From contig JACFNA010000004.1 in the NCBI GenBank assembly GCA_019455085.1, forward strand, positions 1 through 45,232: 45,232 nucleotides of DNA, written 5' to 3'. Positions 18,167-26,263 of this stretch are shown one piece after another. The notes below the pieces were generated by a model. It saw only the letters and a list, made by a program, of their open reading frames with translations. It was not told where the DNA came from and did no database searches. A program made the translations under genes and the position numbers. How positions within the stretch are numbered: position 1 is the stretch's first letter; each line of letters opens with the position of its first letter. The DNA is from Chitinophagaceae bacterium (GTDB lineage Bacteria; Bacteroidota; Bacteroidia; Chitinophagales; Chitinophagaceae).

Positions 18167-18778
18167 ATGGACCATCGTAGATATTTACTTAAAGATAAGA
18201 GATTAGCACCTGTAATAAGGCAGCTTCCAGAGGTGACAATTGAAAAACGCAACAAAATATACCTGCGATTGTGTGCCTCTATTCTGTCGCAACAACTAAG
18301 CGTACAAGTAGCCAGCACGCTCTATGCAAGATTCCTGAATTTATATGGAGGAAAGGAGCCACGGCTTGAACAGATTTTGGAAACACCACCTGAAACTTTC
18401 AGATCGATTGGGTTTTCAGAAGCAAAGAGCCGCTATGTGCATAATGTATGCAGTTTTTTCAGCACACATGATTTGAAAGATGCCAGGCTCCACAAAATGG
18501 AGGACAGTGAAATAATTGATTTGCTCACGCAAATAAAAGGTGTGGGAAGGTGGACGGCAGAGATGATTCTGATGTTTTCTCTTGGCAGAGAGGATGTATT
18601 TGCAGTTGATGATCTGGGTATCAGGAATGCGATGGTGAGGATATATGGCCTTCGGGAAACAGACAAAAAGAAACTAACTAATAGAATTATACGTATATCT
18701 GACGAATGGAGTCCTTGTCGCACCTATGCCTGCCGGTATCTATGGATGTCGAAGGATATGAATATCGTAGTGAGCTGA
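18167..18778 (+). CDS. DNA-3-methyladenine glycosylase II (AlkA-type, HhH-GPD)
   Basis: A 203-residue base-excision repair glycosylase that removes alkylated purines. The helix-hairpin-helix is LLTQIKGVGRWTAEMILMF (119-137), followed by the catalytic Asp at D149 in FAVDDLGI, the AlkA-type placement. There are no Fe-S cysteines as in Nth/MutY. The N-terminal segment ASILSQQLSVQVA is the conserved HhH-GPD start. It lacks the extra N-terminal domain of E. coli AlkA, giving the short form common in many bacteria. An AGGAG lies 7 nt upstream of the ATG, unusual for this phylum. It converges with the NYN gene 9 nt away. Confidence 0.88.
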   Translation: MDHRRYLLKDKRLAPVIRQLPEVTIEKRNKIYLRLCASILSQQLSVQVASTLYARFLNLYGGKEPRLEQILETPPETFRSIGFSEAKSRYVHNVCSFFSTHDLKDARLHKMEDSEIIDLLTQIKGVGRWTAEMILMFSLGREDVFAVDDLGIRNAMVRIYGLRETDKKKLTNRIIRISDEWSPCRTYACRYLWMSKDMNIVVS

Positions 18779-18787
18779 CAGATTGTA

Positions 18788-19504
18788 TTATTTCCTCTTG
18801 ATAATCGGGTTGTTGATGCCATTTATGATATTGTCTTTTACGATAAAGGTGGATAGTTTGGCGAAGAACTGTGTAAGTGTTTTGCATCCATAAGCGCGCA
18901 CATCAAAACTGGGATCCAACTTCCTGAGGTTGTTGCCCAGTGTAGAGATATAAGCCTCGTTACTTTCGTTGATGCTCATATCATAGGCTTTATTGATAAG
19001 TTTCTTGTTGATGGGTTTTGCCTTACCTTTCTTTTCGTCTTCCTTTTTGTCTTCAGTTTCTGATTTGGATTCCAGATTTTCCACGTAGGTAAATATCTCG
19101 CATGATTTTACGAAAGCCAGTGGTGTCTTCTGCTCCCCGATACCCATGACGAAGATGCCATCTTCCCTGATTCGCTTGGCGAGCCCGGTGTAATCACTGT
19201 CGCTGCTTACGATACAGAATCCGTCCACCAGATTATCGTGAAGGATATCCATGGCATCAATAATCAGTGCACTGTCGGTAGAGTTTTTTCCGGTAGTGTA
19301 ATTAAATTTTTGAATAGGGCTGAACGCCATTTCGTTGAGCACTGCTTTCCAGTTGTTCATCCGCGGGGTGGTCCAGTCGCCATAAATTCGGCGTATGGTT
19401 ACTTTCCCATATTTTGATGCCTCTTCTAAAACATCTTCCAACATCTTAGCCTGGGCATTATCGCCATCTACGAGCAGGGCTATCTTATTTGTTTTTACAT
19501 CCAT
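18788..19504 (-). CDS. NYN-domain (PIN-like) protein with OST-HTH/LOTUS domain
   Basis: A 238-residue probable RNA-acting protein. The N-terminal NYN (LabA/DUF88) domain, ~5-145, keeps the acidic active-site pattern of PIN-like nucleases: D13 and D15 in LLVDGDN, the Asp of NSTDSALIIDAMD and the Asp pair in SSDSDYTGL. A charged linker (ESKSETEDKKEDEKKGKAK) leads to an OST-HTH/LOTUS winged-helix domain (~170-238, DPSFDVRAYGCKTLTQFFAKL). The ATG at 19504 is preferred over a TTG at 19531 that overlaps the marC stop. It follows marC by 16 nt and is probably co-transcribed. The target is unknown; nuclease activity is inferred from the family only. Confidence 0.85.
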   Translation of the reverse strand: MDVKTNKIALLVDGDNAQAKMLEDVLEEASKYGKVTIRRIYGDWTTPRMNNWKAVLNEMAFSPIQKFNYTTGKNSTDSALIIDAMDILHDNLVDGFCIVSSDSDYTGLAKRIREDGIFVMGIGEQKTPLAFVKSCEIFTYVENLESKSETEDKKEDEKKGKAKPINKKLINKAYDMSINESNEAYISTLGNNLRKLDPSFDVRAYGCKTLTQFFAKLSTFIVKDNIINGINNPIIKRK

Positions 19505-19520
19505 TGTGTAGTGTTTTATG

Positions 19521-20120
19521 TTACTTGCCAATTGAAAACTCTGAAAGGTTACTTCCGAAAATTTTCACTGCAATAGCAAGTAGTATGATTCCAAAAAATT
19601 TGCGGACTACTGAAAGTCCATTAGGTCCCAGTGCTTTTTCGATCCATTTGAGCGACTTCAGCACGATGAAGATGACTAAGAGGTTAATGAGGATACCGAG
19701 AAGAATATTCACATCGTGGAAGTTGGCCTTCAGTGACATAACGGTAGTGAGGGTTCCCGACCCTGCAATCAGCGGAAAGGCTATCGGTACCACGCTCCCA
19801 CTCTTTGCATCCTTTTCCTGCTTGAAAAACTCGACACCCAGGATCATCTCCAGCCCGATAATAAAGATGACGATACTGCCCGCTACTGCAAAGGAATGCA
19901 CATCCAGTCCGAGCAGATCCAGGAACTGTTTTCCCAGGAATAGGAAGAGAATCATCAGCAGCCCTGATGCTATGGTAGCCTGGCCGGTGCGGATATGTCC
20001 CCCCATCTTATCCTTAAGAGAAATAAGTATTGGAATAGACCCGAGTATATCAATCACCGCAAAGAGAGTGAAAGTAGTAGTCAGTACCTCATTACTGGAA
20101 ATATGCTCAATCAGTGGCAT
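19521..20120 (-). CDS. MarC-family integral membrane protein
   Basis: A 199-residue inner-membrane protein with about six hydrophobic helices. Family-type stretches are FTLFAVIDILGSIPILISL near the N-terminus, FAVAGSIVIFIIGLEMILG and VPIAFPLIAGSGTLTTVMSL. The MarC family has no firmly established transport function. The ATG at 20120 was chosen over the TTG at 20141 because the TTG lies inside a -7 promoter box (20139-20146). It appears to form a two-gene unit with the NYN protein. Confidence 0.88.
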   Translation of the reverse strand: MPLIEHISSNEVLTTTFTLFAVIDILGSIPILISLKDKMGGHIRTGQATIASGLLMILFLFLGKQFLDLLGLDVHSFAVAGSIVIFIIGLEMILGVEFFKQEKDAKSGSVVPIAFPLIAGSGTLTTVMSLKANFHDVNILLGILINLLVIFIVLKSLKWIEKALGPNGLSVVRKFFGIILLAIAVKIFGSNLSEFSIGK

Positions 20121-20138
20121 AATGTGATTATTTTTTTG

Positions 20139-20146
20139 CAAAGGTA
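20139..20146 (-). promoter_or_regulatory. -7 promoter element (TAccTTTG) of the marC-NYN unit
   Basis: Exact TAnnTTTG on the - strand, 19 nt before the ATG at 20120. No clear -33 TTG. Confidence 0.6.
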
Positions 20147-20192
20147 ATATTTGCCTGAACGGTTCATTCCTTTACCTCTTTATGCTCAATGT

Positions 20193-20224
20193 AAAAAAAG
20201 AGGCACCTTTTTTTAAAGTGCCTC
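20193..20224 (-). terminator. Rho-independent terminator after ftsH
   Basis: On the - strand: stem GAGGCAC (20224-20218) / GTGCCTC (20206-20200), loop rich in T and A, followed by seven T (the A-run at 20193-20199). It lies 13 nt after the ftsH stop. Confidence 0.9.
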
Positions 20225-20236
20225 AGTATGTGCAGC

Positions 20237-22330
20237 CTAGAGACTTTCTGTGTTTGAGTTTCCGGCTATTTCGTGGCTGCCGGGTAGTGGGTTACCGACT
20301 ACTCCCTCCTTAGGGTTGTCGATAAAATCGAGCGCCTTCTTATCTTCCCACGGGCGTTTTCCGATCAATTCTTCCACGTCGCTCTGGAACAGTACTTCAC
20401 GCTTAAGCAATGCCTGGGCGAGGATGTCCACTTCATTTTTCTTTTCAGTGAGTAACTGAAGTGTTCTTTCGTACGCACGGTCGATGAGTGCCCTTACTTC
20501 TTCGTCGATCAGCTTCCCGGTTTCTTCGCTAAATGGCTTTACGAATGTGTTTTCCTGTTGAGGATCATAATAACTTACGTTACCAATCCTGGCATTCATC
20601 CCATATACGGTAACCATACTGTAAGCCATCTTGGTTACCTGCTGCAGGTCGTTGCTGGCCCCCGTACTGATTTTGTCGAAGAATATTTTTTCCGATGCCC
20701 TGCCTCCGAGTGTCATACACATCTGATCCATCAACTGATCGGTATTATACAGGTATTGCTCTTTAGGGGTATATTGGGCATAGCCCAGTGCTGCTGTTCC
20801 TCTTGGCACAATCGTTACTTTCAGCAACGGATATGCGTGTTCGAGAAACCATCCGCAGATCGCATGTCCCGCTTCGTGATAGGCAATTATTTCTTTTTCT
20901 TCAGGAAGGATAATTTTGTTCTTCTTTTCCAATCCGCCAATTACCCGGTCGATAGCATCCTGAAAATCCTGCATATCTACTCCATCCTTATTCCTTCTTG
21001 CTGCTATCAGTGCTGCCTCGTTGCACACGTTGGCAATATCTGCGCCGGCAAATCCCGGTGTTTGTTCTGCTAACTTATGAATATCCAGGCTTTGGCTGGT
21101 TTTAATGGGTTTCAGATGCACTTTAAAGATGGCTTCACGGCCTACCAGATCAGGCCGATCGATAGATATCTGCCGGTCGAAACGCCCCGGGCGAAGTAAC
21201 GCGCTATCCAATACATCCGGACGGTTGGTTGCGGCGAGAATGATGATGCCAATATCAGTAGCAAATCCATCCATCTCTACCAACAGCTGATTGAGGGTGT
21301 TTTCTCTTTCATCATTGCTCATCATCATATTCTTTCCGCGTGCGCGACCGATAGCGTCGATCTCGTCGATGAATATGATACAGGGCGCTTTCTCTCTGGC
21401 CTGCTTAAACAGGTCGCGTACTCTGCTGGCGCCCACACCCACAAACATCTCTACAAAATCACTTCCGCTGAGGCTGAAGAAGGGTACCTGTGCTTCGCCG
21501 GCTACAGCCTTTGCAAGCAATGTTTTTCCTGTTCCCGGAGGGCCTACTAGCAGCGCACCTTTGGGAATCTTACCTCCGAGGTTTGTGTATTTCTTTGGAT
21601 TTTTCAGGAAGTCCACTATCTCCATTACCTCCACTTTGGCTTCATCCAATCCTGCCACGTCGGAGAAGTTGATATTTACCTTTGTGCCTTTTTCAAATAG
21701 CGTAGCACGGCTTTTTCCTATATTGAATATTCCGCCTGGGCCACCAGCTCCGGCGCCACCACTCATCTTCCGCATCATCAGGATGAAGATTAAAGCAATC
21801 AGCAGGATTGGCAGCATGGTTTGAATAATCTGGGTAAATATTTCGCCTTCGTCGCCCGGAATCTCGCGCACCTGTTTTACTTCGGGGTTGTCTTTGTAAA
21901 AATCATAAAGCTGATTGGCGAATACTTCGTCTTTTACCACAGGGAAGAAAACCTGTGGAGTTCCTGACATTTTTACCGCCATATCAAAGTCCTTACCCAG
22001 TATCTTCTTGTAGTATCCGGCAGAATCCTTTTTCAGCGCGTCCTGAGCGATTTGAACTCTTACCAGCTTGCGATTGCCCACAATCCATATCTGGTCCACA
22101 TCCCCCTGCTTGAGCATTTGGAAGAATTCTGACTTGTCTATTTCTAATCCGCTGTTTGTTTGATGAAACAGTGCATTGTATCCGATTATCAGTGCGAAAA
22201 GAATTCCCCACACCCAGTAAAAATTGAGTTTGGGTTTTTTCTTCAAATCATTATCCTTTCCGTTGCCGGGCGGGGGTGGCACACCTCTTTGTCCTTTGTT
22301 ATATCGTCTTGTAGTATCCTCTTTTGGCAT
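20237..22330 (-). CDS. ftsH: ATP-dependent zinc metalloprotease FtsH
   Basis: A 697-residue membrane-anchored AAA+ protease that degrades misfolded and regulatory membrane and soluble proteins. The first TM segment is ~37-55 ([17 protein letters not shown]), a periplasmic domain follows, and the second TM is ~165-185 ([15 protein letters not shown]). AAA motifs: Walker A GPPGTGKT (263-270), Walker B IIFIDEID, and RPGRFDRQI in the second region of homology. The zinc site is HEAGH (485-489). Length is normal for the phylum. It follows rsfS by ~98 nt with no promoter recognised between them, so an rsfS-ftsH operon is likely; a terminator lies immediately downstream. Confidence 0.98.
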   Translation of the reverse strand: MPKEDTTRRYNKGQRGVPPPPGNGKDNDLKKKPKLNFYWVWGILFALIIGYNALFHQTNSGLEIDKSEFFQMLKQGDVDQIWIVGNRKLVRVQIAQDALKKDSAGYYKKILGKDFDMAVKMSGTPQVFFPVVKDEVFANQLYDFYKDNPEVKQVREIPGDEGEIFTQIIQTMLPILLIALIFILMMRKMSGGAGAGGPGGIFNIGKSRATLFEKGTKVNINFSDVAGLDEAKVEVMEIVDFLKNPKKYTNLGGKIPKGALLVGPPGTGKTLLAKAVAGEAQVPFFSLSGSDFVEMFVGVGASRVRDLFKQAREKAPCIIFIDEIDAIGRARGKNMMMSNDERENTLNQLLVEMDGFATDIGIIILAATNRPDVLDSALLRPGRFDRQISIDRPDLVGREAIFKVHLKPIKTSQSLDIHKLAEQTPGFAGADIANVCNEAALIAARRNKDGVDMQDFQDAIDRVIGGLEKKNKIILPEEKEIIAYHEAGHAICGWFLEHAYPLLKVTIVPRGTAALGYAQYTPKEQYLYNTDQLMDQMCMTLGGRASEKIFFDKISTGASNDLQQVTKMAYSMVTVYGMNARIGNVSYYDPQQENTFVKPFSEETGKLIDEEVRALIDRAYERTLQLLTEKKNEVDILAQALLKREVLFQSDVEELIGKRPWEDKKALDFIDNPKEGVVGNPLPGSHEIAGNSNTESL

Positions 22331-22428
22331 TTTGGTTTGGGTGCTGTTTTTTCAGATCCGCTGTCACCCGGGGATCTTCTTGTGATGAATCTTTTTAATG
22401 TAATTTGATTTTACGCTTATATATAGCG

Positions 22429-22854
22429 TTAATTATGTTCTTTTATTTCAGCATCGCTCCACATCTCTTCTAATTTGTAAAACTTTCTGGGCTCCGGGAG
22501 CATGACGTGCACTACAATGTCTATATAATCAATCAGAATCCAGTGTTCTCCCTTATTGCCTGAATGGCTATAGGGGCGTTCCCCACAGTTTTTCTTAACC
22601 ATCTCTTCTACATAGTCTGCAATTGTCTTGAGCTGTATCGGGTTAGTAGCCTGACAGATGATAAAGAAATCTGTTACTGCTTCAGGGATTTTTTTCAGGT
22701 CCAGTGATACCACATTCTCACCTTTTTTTTCCAGAATTGCATTCAGGATTGTTTTGAATAACCTGCTGTTTCTGGTTAACCTTTTTTGGGTTGATTTTTG
22801 TCTGGTTTCTAATAAATTTAAATTGTTCAAATGCTCATTTTTAATTTTCCGCAC
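22429..22854 (-). CDS. rsfS: Ribosome silencing factor RsfS (iojap/DUF143)
   Basis: A ~141-residue protein that binds L14 on the large ribosomal subunit and blocks subunit joining in slow growth. The family core is plain: LFKTILNAILEKKGENVVSL, IPEAVTDFFIICQATNPIQL and GEHWILIDYIDIVVHVMLPE, with the usual ~110-residue fold. The N-terminus is uncertain: no ATG is in frame. An upstream start at 22926 would lie ahead of a -7 promoter box (22875-22882). GTG at 22854 is 21 nt after that box, matching other genes here; TTG at 22830 is the alternative. It is divergent from birA and upstream of ftsH. Confidence 0.88.
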   Translation of the reverse strand: MRKIKNEHLNNLNLLETRQKSTQKRLTRNSRLFKTILNAILEKKGENVVSLDLKKIPEAVTDFFIICQATNPIQLKTIADYVEEMVKKNCGERPYSHSGNKGEHWILIDYIDIVVHVMLPEPRKFYKLEEMWSDAEIKEHN

Positions 22855-22874
22855 AATACTTTTTACACAAGCCG

Positions 22875-22882
22875 CAAAATTA
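22875..22882 (-). promoter_or_regulatory. -7 promoter element (TAatTTTG) of rsfS-ftsH
   Basis: Exact TAnnTTTG on the - strand, 21 nt before the chosen GTG start of rsfS. It decides against the longer reading frame starting at 22926. Confidence 0.55.
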
Positions 22883-22967
22883 GAATTAAATAACCTTTTA
22901 AAGGGCCTGAAGCCCGAAATTTGCAACTATTTACCAAATATAATATTTTCTCTCTCAATCCATTCTT

Positions 22968-23699
22968 ATGGGCGTTTCAGACGATAAAATAGTGATTCTA
23001 GACCGCGTGGACAGCACGAATACTTATGCAATGAATCTGGTGCGCCATGGCGGTGCAGCACACGGTAAAGCTATCTTCGCTGTGGAGCAGACAGCGGGAA
23101 AGGGGAGAAATGAGCGGAAGTGGTTTACCGAACCGGGAGCCAATGTGCAGGTATCAATCATTACACGGATGGACGGTTTTTCGCTGAATGACAGATTTAT
23201 GCTTTCCGTTGCTGCCGCACTTGCTGTAAGTGAAGTGATTGAGAGTTGTGGATGTAAGCCCCTTGTAAAATGGCCCAATGATGTGTTAATAGGTGCCAGG
23301 AAAGCTGTGGGGATATTGATTGAAAATTCAGTGCGTGGAGCAGGATGGGAATGGGCTGTCACAGGTATCGGGCTCAATGTAAACCAGAAGAAGTTTGACT
23401 CAGAAAGAGCCACCTCTCTGGGGCTGGAGACCTCCCGGGAATGGGATGTGATGGAGCTAACAAATGATATACGTATTTCCCTTCTGAATCATCTGGACCG
23501 GTGGGAAAAAGAAGGCCCTGATGGCCTTTTAGAAGCATACAATACACGACTGTTTATGAAGGGCCAATCCGTAAGGCTGAAAAAAGGCAACCGGGTGTTT
23601 GAATCAACTATTATGGGAGTGAACAGGATGGGTAAACTGATTACCGTTGATGCGCTGGAGCACGAATGGGATCTGGATGAAGTAACCATTCAGTACTAA
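22968..23699 (+). CDS. birA: Biotin--[acetyl-CoA-carboxylase] ligase
   Basis: A 243-residue enzyme that activates biotin as biotinyl-AMP and attaches it to biotin-dependent carboxylases. Family motifs: DRVDSTNTYA, the adenylate loop region AGKGRNERKWFTEPGANV (GRGRxGR type), LVKWPNDVLIGARKAVGIL and GIGLNVNQ. A small C-terminal SH3-like domain follows (~200-243, GQSVRLKKGNRVFESTIMGV). There is no N-terminal HTH, so it is a group I BirA without repressor function. It is divergent from rsfS, with an intergenic space of about 110 nt. Confidence 0.95.
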   Translation: MGVSDDKIVILDRVDSTNTYAMNLVRHGGAAHGKAIFAVEQTAGKGRNERKWFTEPGANVQVSIITRMDGFSLNDRFMLSVAAALAVSEVIESCGCKPLVKWPNDVLIGARKAVGILIENSVRGAGWEWAVTGIGLNVNQKKFDSERATSLGLETSREWDVMELTNDIRISLLNHLDRWEKEGPDGLLEAYNTRLFMKGQSVRLKKGNRVFESTIMGVNRMGKLITVDALEHEWDLDEVTIQY

Positions 23700-23729
23700 G
23701 GGCTTTATGCTGCCGGGCGGTGGCGGTTA

Positions 23730-24128
23730 TTAATAGTCCTGCCCCTGCCTTTCTCTGATTAGCTCGATCTTATATTGGAACATTTCTGCCATTCGGTTAG
23801 CCCGCCACCTGGCTTCCTCTGTTACCGGCCCCTCAAAAGACTCTTCAAGCGTTTCAAAAAACAGTTTCAGCCAACGGTCAAAATGAGGTTTCTCTACGGG
23901 TAGTGTGGCATGCGGAGGAAATGGCCCGCCAAAATAAGTGTGTTCATTCAGGAGCAGGGTTTGCCAGAAAGTGTACATCTTTTGCAAATGTTGCGGCCAG
24001 CGGTCCTGAATCCGTTCGTTAAAAATATCTGCCAGCAAATCGTCCTCCCTTACCTTTCCGTAGAAAGTATCCACGAGCCATATTACGTCTTCTAAAGTCG
24101 AAATATCTTTTCTGTCCACCATATTCAT
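23730..24128 (-). CDS. Group III truncated hemoglobin
   Basis: A 132-residue 2-on-2 globin. It aligns by eye with TrHb3 (Campylobacter Ctb type): FYGKVREDDLLADIF, an FW pair in MYTFWQTLLL, and proximal heme His H73 in PPHATLPV, then HFDRWLKLFFETL. Expected to bind heme and O2/NO in the cytoplasm; physiological role not established here. ATG at 24122 is an alternative start two codons in. It is convergent with birA (30 nt) and stands between birA and the cytochrome gene. Confidence 0.9.
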   Translation of the reverse strand: MNMVDRKDISTLEDVIWLVDTFYGKVREDDLLADIFNERIQDRWPQHLQKMYTFWQTLLLNEHTYFGGPFPPHATLPVEKPHFDRWLKLFFETLEESFEGPVTEEARWRANRMAEMFQYKIELIRERQGQDY

Positions 24129-24199
24129 AAAGCTGCGAAAATATCATAATTAAACCACAGCCTGTGAATAGAAGCAGATTTTAAGGAATTACCTGTAAT

Positions 24200-25174
24200 T
24201 CACCCTTTCTTGTTGAATACAAAGTGGTCGACATGATTTTTGACGGGTTGGAGTGAGCTGAGGTATGTATAAATAGCGACCAGGTCTGTGGAGTCCATAC
24301 CGCCATACATTGTCCACGGCATCACCGTCTGAGGTGAATTATTCTGGGTTGCGTCAGGTATGCCTCCGGGTAGTGTATAAGCCTTAAAGCGAGCTACAAA
24401 CTCCTCTGGTGTCCAGGCCCCGATACCGGTTTCTGTGTCCGGTGTGATATTGGCGGAATAGACGGTGAGCGAAGGCATTTGAAAAGCCCTCCCTCCTGTG
24501 AATTCTTTCCCCTTAATGATTTGTCCGTTTCGGGCGGGTGTGTGGCATTCCGCACATCCTGCCGCATTGGTAAGGTATGCACCGTAGGCGAGCGTGTCGC
24601 TTCGGGCCGGTATTGTAGTGGGGTGCGCTTCCTGAGGCATTGTGTTTATGAGGAGATTTACAGGAAAATCAAGGCTTCTGGCCGGTGGGGTGTTATTAAT
24701 TTCGGGCAGTGTTCTCAGGAATGCGATGATTGCATACACATCTTCCTTAGCAAGTTTGCCGTAATAGATATAAGGCATTACCGGAAACAGCGAAGAGCCG
24801 TCTTTGGACACCCCGCTGGTGATTGCCCTGTAGATGTCGCCATCCGTCCAGTCTTTAAGATGAAAGGGAGTCAGATTTTTTGAATAAAAATCGCCCGGAA
24901 AGCCCATATTCCTGCTGAAGTATTCGCCCCCTTTGCCATCGCTTCCGGCTATCGGAGGCCCCGAAAACCTGCTCCAGTCGCGGGTAGAGTGGCAATCCAT
25001 ACAAACTGTGACATGGTATGCAAGGTATTTGCCCCGCTCAACCATTTGGGGGTTGATTTCTACCTTCAGGTTGGGAGCGTTACCTACGTCAGGTAACAAA
25101 AATTTTAGATAAATCACTCCAATAATCAGTGCGGCGAGCATAAGTGCTAAAATGACCCGGACTACCTTTTTCAT
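24200..25174 (-). CDS. Membrane-anchored diheme c-type cytochrome
   Basis: A 324-residue protein with an N-terminal signal anchor (~5-27, VILALMLAALIIGVIYLKFLL) and two CxxCH heme sites: CMDCH (~58-62) and CAECH (~213-217). Candidate axial Met residues are in FPVMPYIYYGKL and TVMPWTMYGGM. The two-domain layout resembles diheme cytochromes fused as an alcohol-dehydrogenase-type electron acceptor or periplasmic redox carrier. No partner dehydrogenase or oxidase is adjacent, so its partner is unknown. An AAGG lies shortly before the ATG. Confidence 0.88.
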   Translation of the reverse strand: MKKVVRVILALMLAALIIGVIYLKFLLPDVGNAPNLKVEINPQMVERGKYLAYHVTVCMDCHSTRDWSRFSGPPIAGSDGKGGEYFSRNMGFPGDFYSKNLTPFHLKDWTDGDIYRAITSGVSKDGSSLFPVMPYIYYGKLAKEDVYAIIAFLRTLPEINNTPPARSLDFPVNLLINTMPQEAHPTTIPARSDTLAYGAYLTNAAGCAECHTPARNGQIIKGKEFTGGRAFQMPSLTVYSANITPDTETGIGAWTPEEFVARFKAYTLPGGIPDATQNNSPQTVMPWTMYGGMDSTDLVAIYTYLSSLQPVKNHVDHFVFNKKG

Positions 25175-25366
25175 TTTCCTTTAATTTTTTGGTTATGAAA
25201 GTGAACGCAGGTGCCACAGGTTCGGTGTTTCTCTGGTCGAAAAGTTAAAGGTAGGCAGGAGATAGTTTTACCTATAGTTAAAATTTGTCATACAACCTCT
25301 CTCACAGAAAAAAAGACTTCTTCGGTTATTTTTGGGTAAGGGCTATTCAGGGGTTTACCAGGCAGG

Positions 25367-25951
25367 TCATATTTTGGCTGCCACCATGCTTCTCAGATAA
25401 GGAATGGTCTCGTTCAAAAACCAGGGATGATCCGCAATCCATTTCTTATTACGTGGAGAAGGATGAATCAGTGGAAAGCATAAGGGCAGATAAGATTTAT
25501 AATTTCTGATAGTTTCTGCCAGTGAGTCCTTTTGGGATGCAGCCAGATAGTAGTCTATAGCGTACTTTCCGATTAACAGCCTGACCGGAGCGGCCTTCAT
25601 TTGACCCAGAATTTGGGGGTGCCAGATATCTGCACAGGACTTATCAGGAGGAAGGTCGCCATGCAACCCTTTACCAGGATAGCAGAAATCGATGGGTATT
25701 ATAGAGAAGAGTTGAGGATTGTAGAATTGCTCATCTGTAACCCCCAACCAGTTTTTTAGAGTGCGCCCACTCATATCATCCCAGGGAATGCCGGTAGTGT
25801 CCACCTTTTTACCCGGAGCCTGTGAGATGATGATGAACTTACAGTCTGCTCCTAACTGGAACACAGCCCGCTTTCCCCGCGCATGATAGTAATTAATAAT
25901 TTGTGCTGAGAGTTCTTTCACCTGGGTTCGTTGTCGTTCAGTTTGACACAA
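25367..25951 (-). CDS. Uracil-DNA glycosylase superfamily protein
   Basis: A UDG-fold protein of up to 194 residues. Motif A is IIISQAPGKKVDTTGIPWDDMSGR and the C-terminal motif is PLIHPSPRN, followed by a conserved WF. CYPGKG and DLPPDKSCADIWHP are typical of the UDG-like family found next to housekeeping genes in many bacteria. The N-terminal CxxC that ligates Fe-S in family 4/5 enzymes is absent. The first in-frame start is TTG at 25951, which would overlap the reconstructed end of the SMR gene; GTG at 25921 is the alternative. It is the last gene of the mnmH-selD operon. DNA-repair activity is inferred from the fold, not proven. Confidence 0.78.
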   Translation of the reverse strand: MCQTERQRTQVKELSAQIINYYHARGKRAVFQLGADCKFIIISQAPGKKVDTTGIPWDDMSGRTLKNWLGVTDEQFYNPQLFSIIPIDFCYPGKGLHGDLPPDKSCADIWHPQILGQMKAAPVRLLIGKYAIDYYLAASQKDSLAETIRNYKSYLPLCFPLIHPSPRNKKWIADHPWFLNETIPYLRSMVAAKI

Positions 25952-25954
25952 GTT

Positions 25955-26263
25955 TTAAGCCAATGATGCTGCAGATAAGTGTGGAAAGAAAAAGAGCCTC
26001 CAGAAGTCAGCCGGTTCATTAAACAGCAGTAGCCCCATGATTACTGTGCCACACGCGCCGATACCCGTCCACACCGCATAAGCAGTACCGATAGGTATTG
26101 TCAGGGAAGCCTTGTAGAGTAATAGCATACTGATAGTAAGACATACAAAGAATCCGATAATCCAGAGCACGAATTCGGTACCAGATGCTTCTTTAGCCTT
26201 TCCCAGGCAGGTGGCAAATCCTATTTCAAAGAAACCCCCGATTATGAGTAGCACCCAGTTCAT
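25955..26263 (-). CDS. SMR-family efflux protein, C-terminus probably frameshifted
   Basis: A four-helix small multidrug resistance/guanidinium-exporter (SugE/Gdx-like) protein. Conserved Glu is E13 (GGFFEIGF), and AYAVWTGIGACGT is SugE-like. As read, the protein is 102 residues and ends FWRLFFFPHLSAASLA, which is not an SMR C-terminus. One extra base in the A5 run at 25989-25993 (T5 on the coding strand) restores FFLSTLICSIIGLKLVSN and a stop at 25938, giving a normal 108-residue protein. So either the genome has a real 1-nt deletion or the sequence has a homopolymer error. The ATG overlaps the selD stop (TAATG), indicating translational coupling. Confidence 0.8.
   Translation of the reverse strand: MNWVLLIIGGFFEIGFATCLGKAKEASGTEFVLWIIGFFVCLTISMLLLYKASLTIPIGTAYAVWTGIGACGTVIMGLLLFNEPADFWRLFFFPHLSAASLA

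Noticed and set aside
19489-20127. 212-residue frame on the + strand opposite marC
   Set aside because: It is antisense to well-conserved MarC helices; its composition is that of a complementary-strand artefact.
22861-22870. TTTTACACAA near rsfS as a third operator
   Set aside because: It matches only one half of the palindrome and has no inverted partner.
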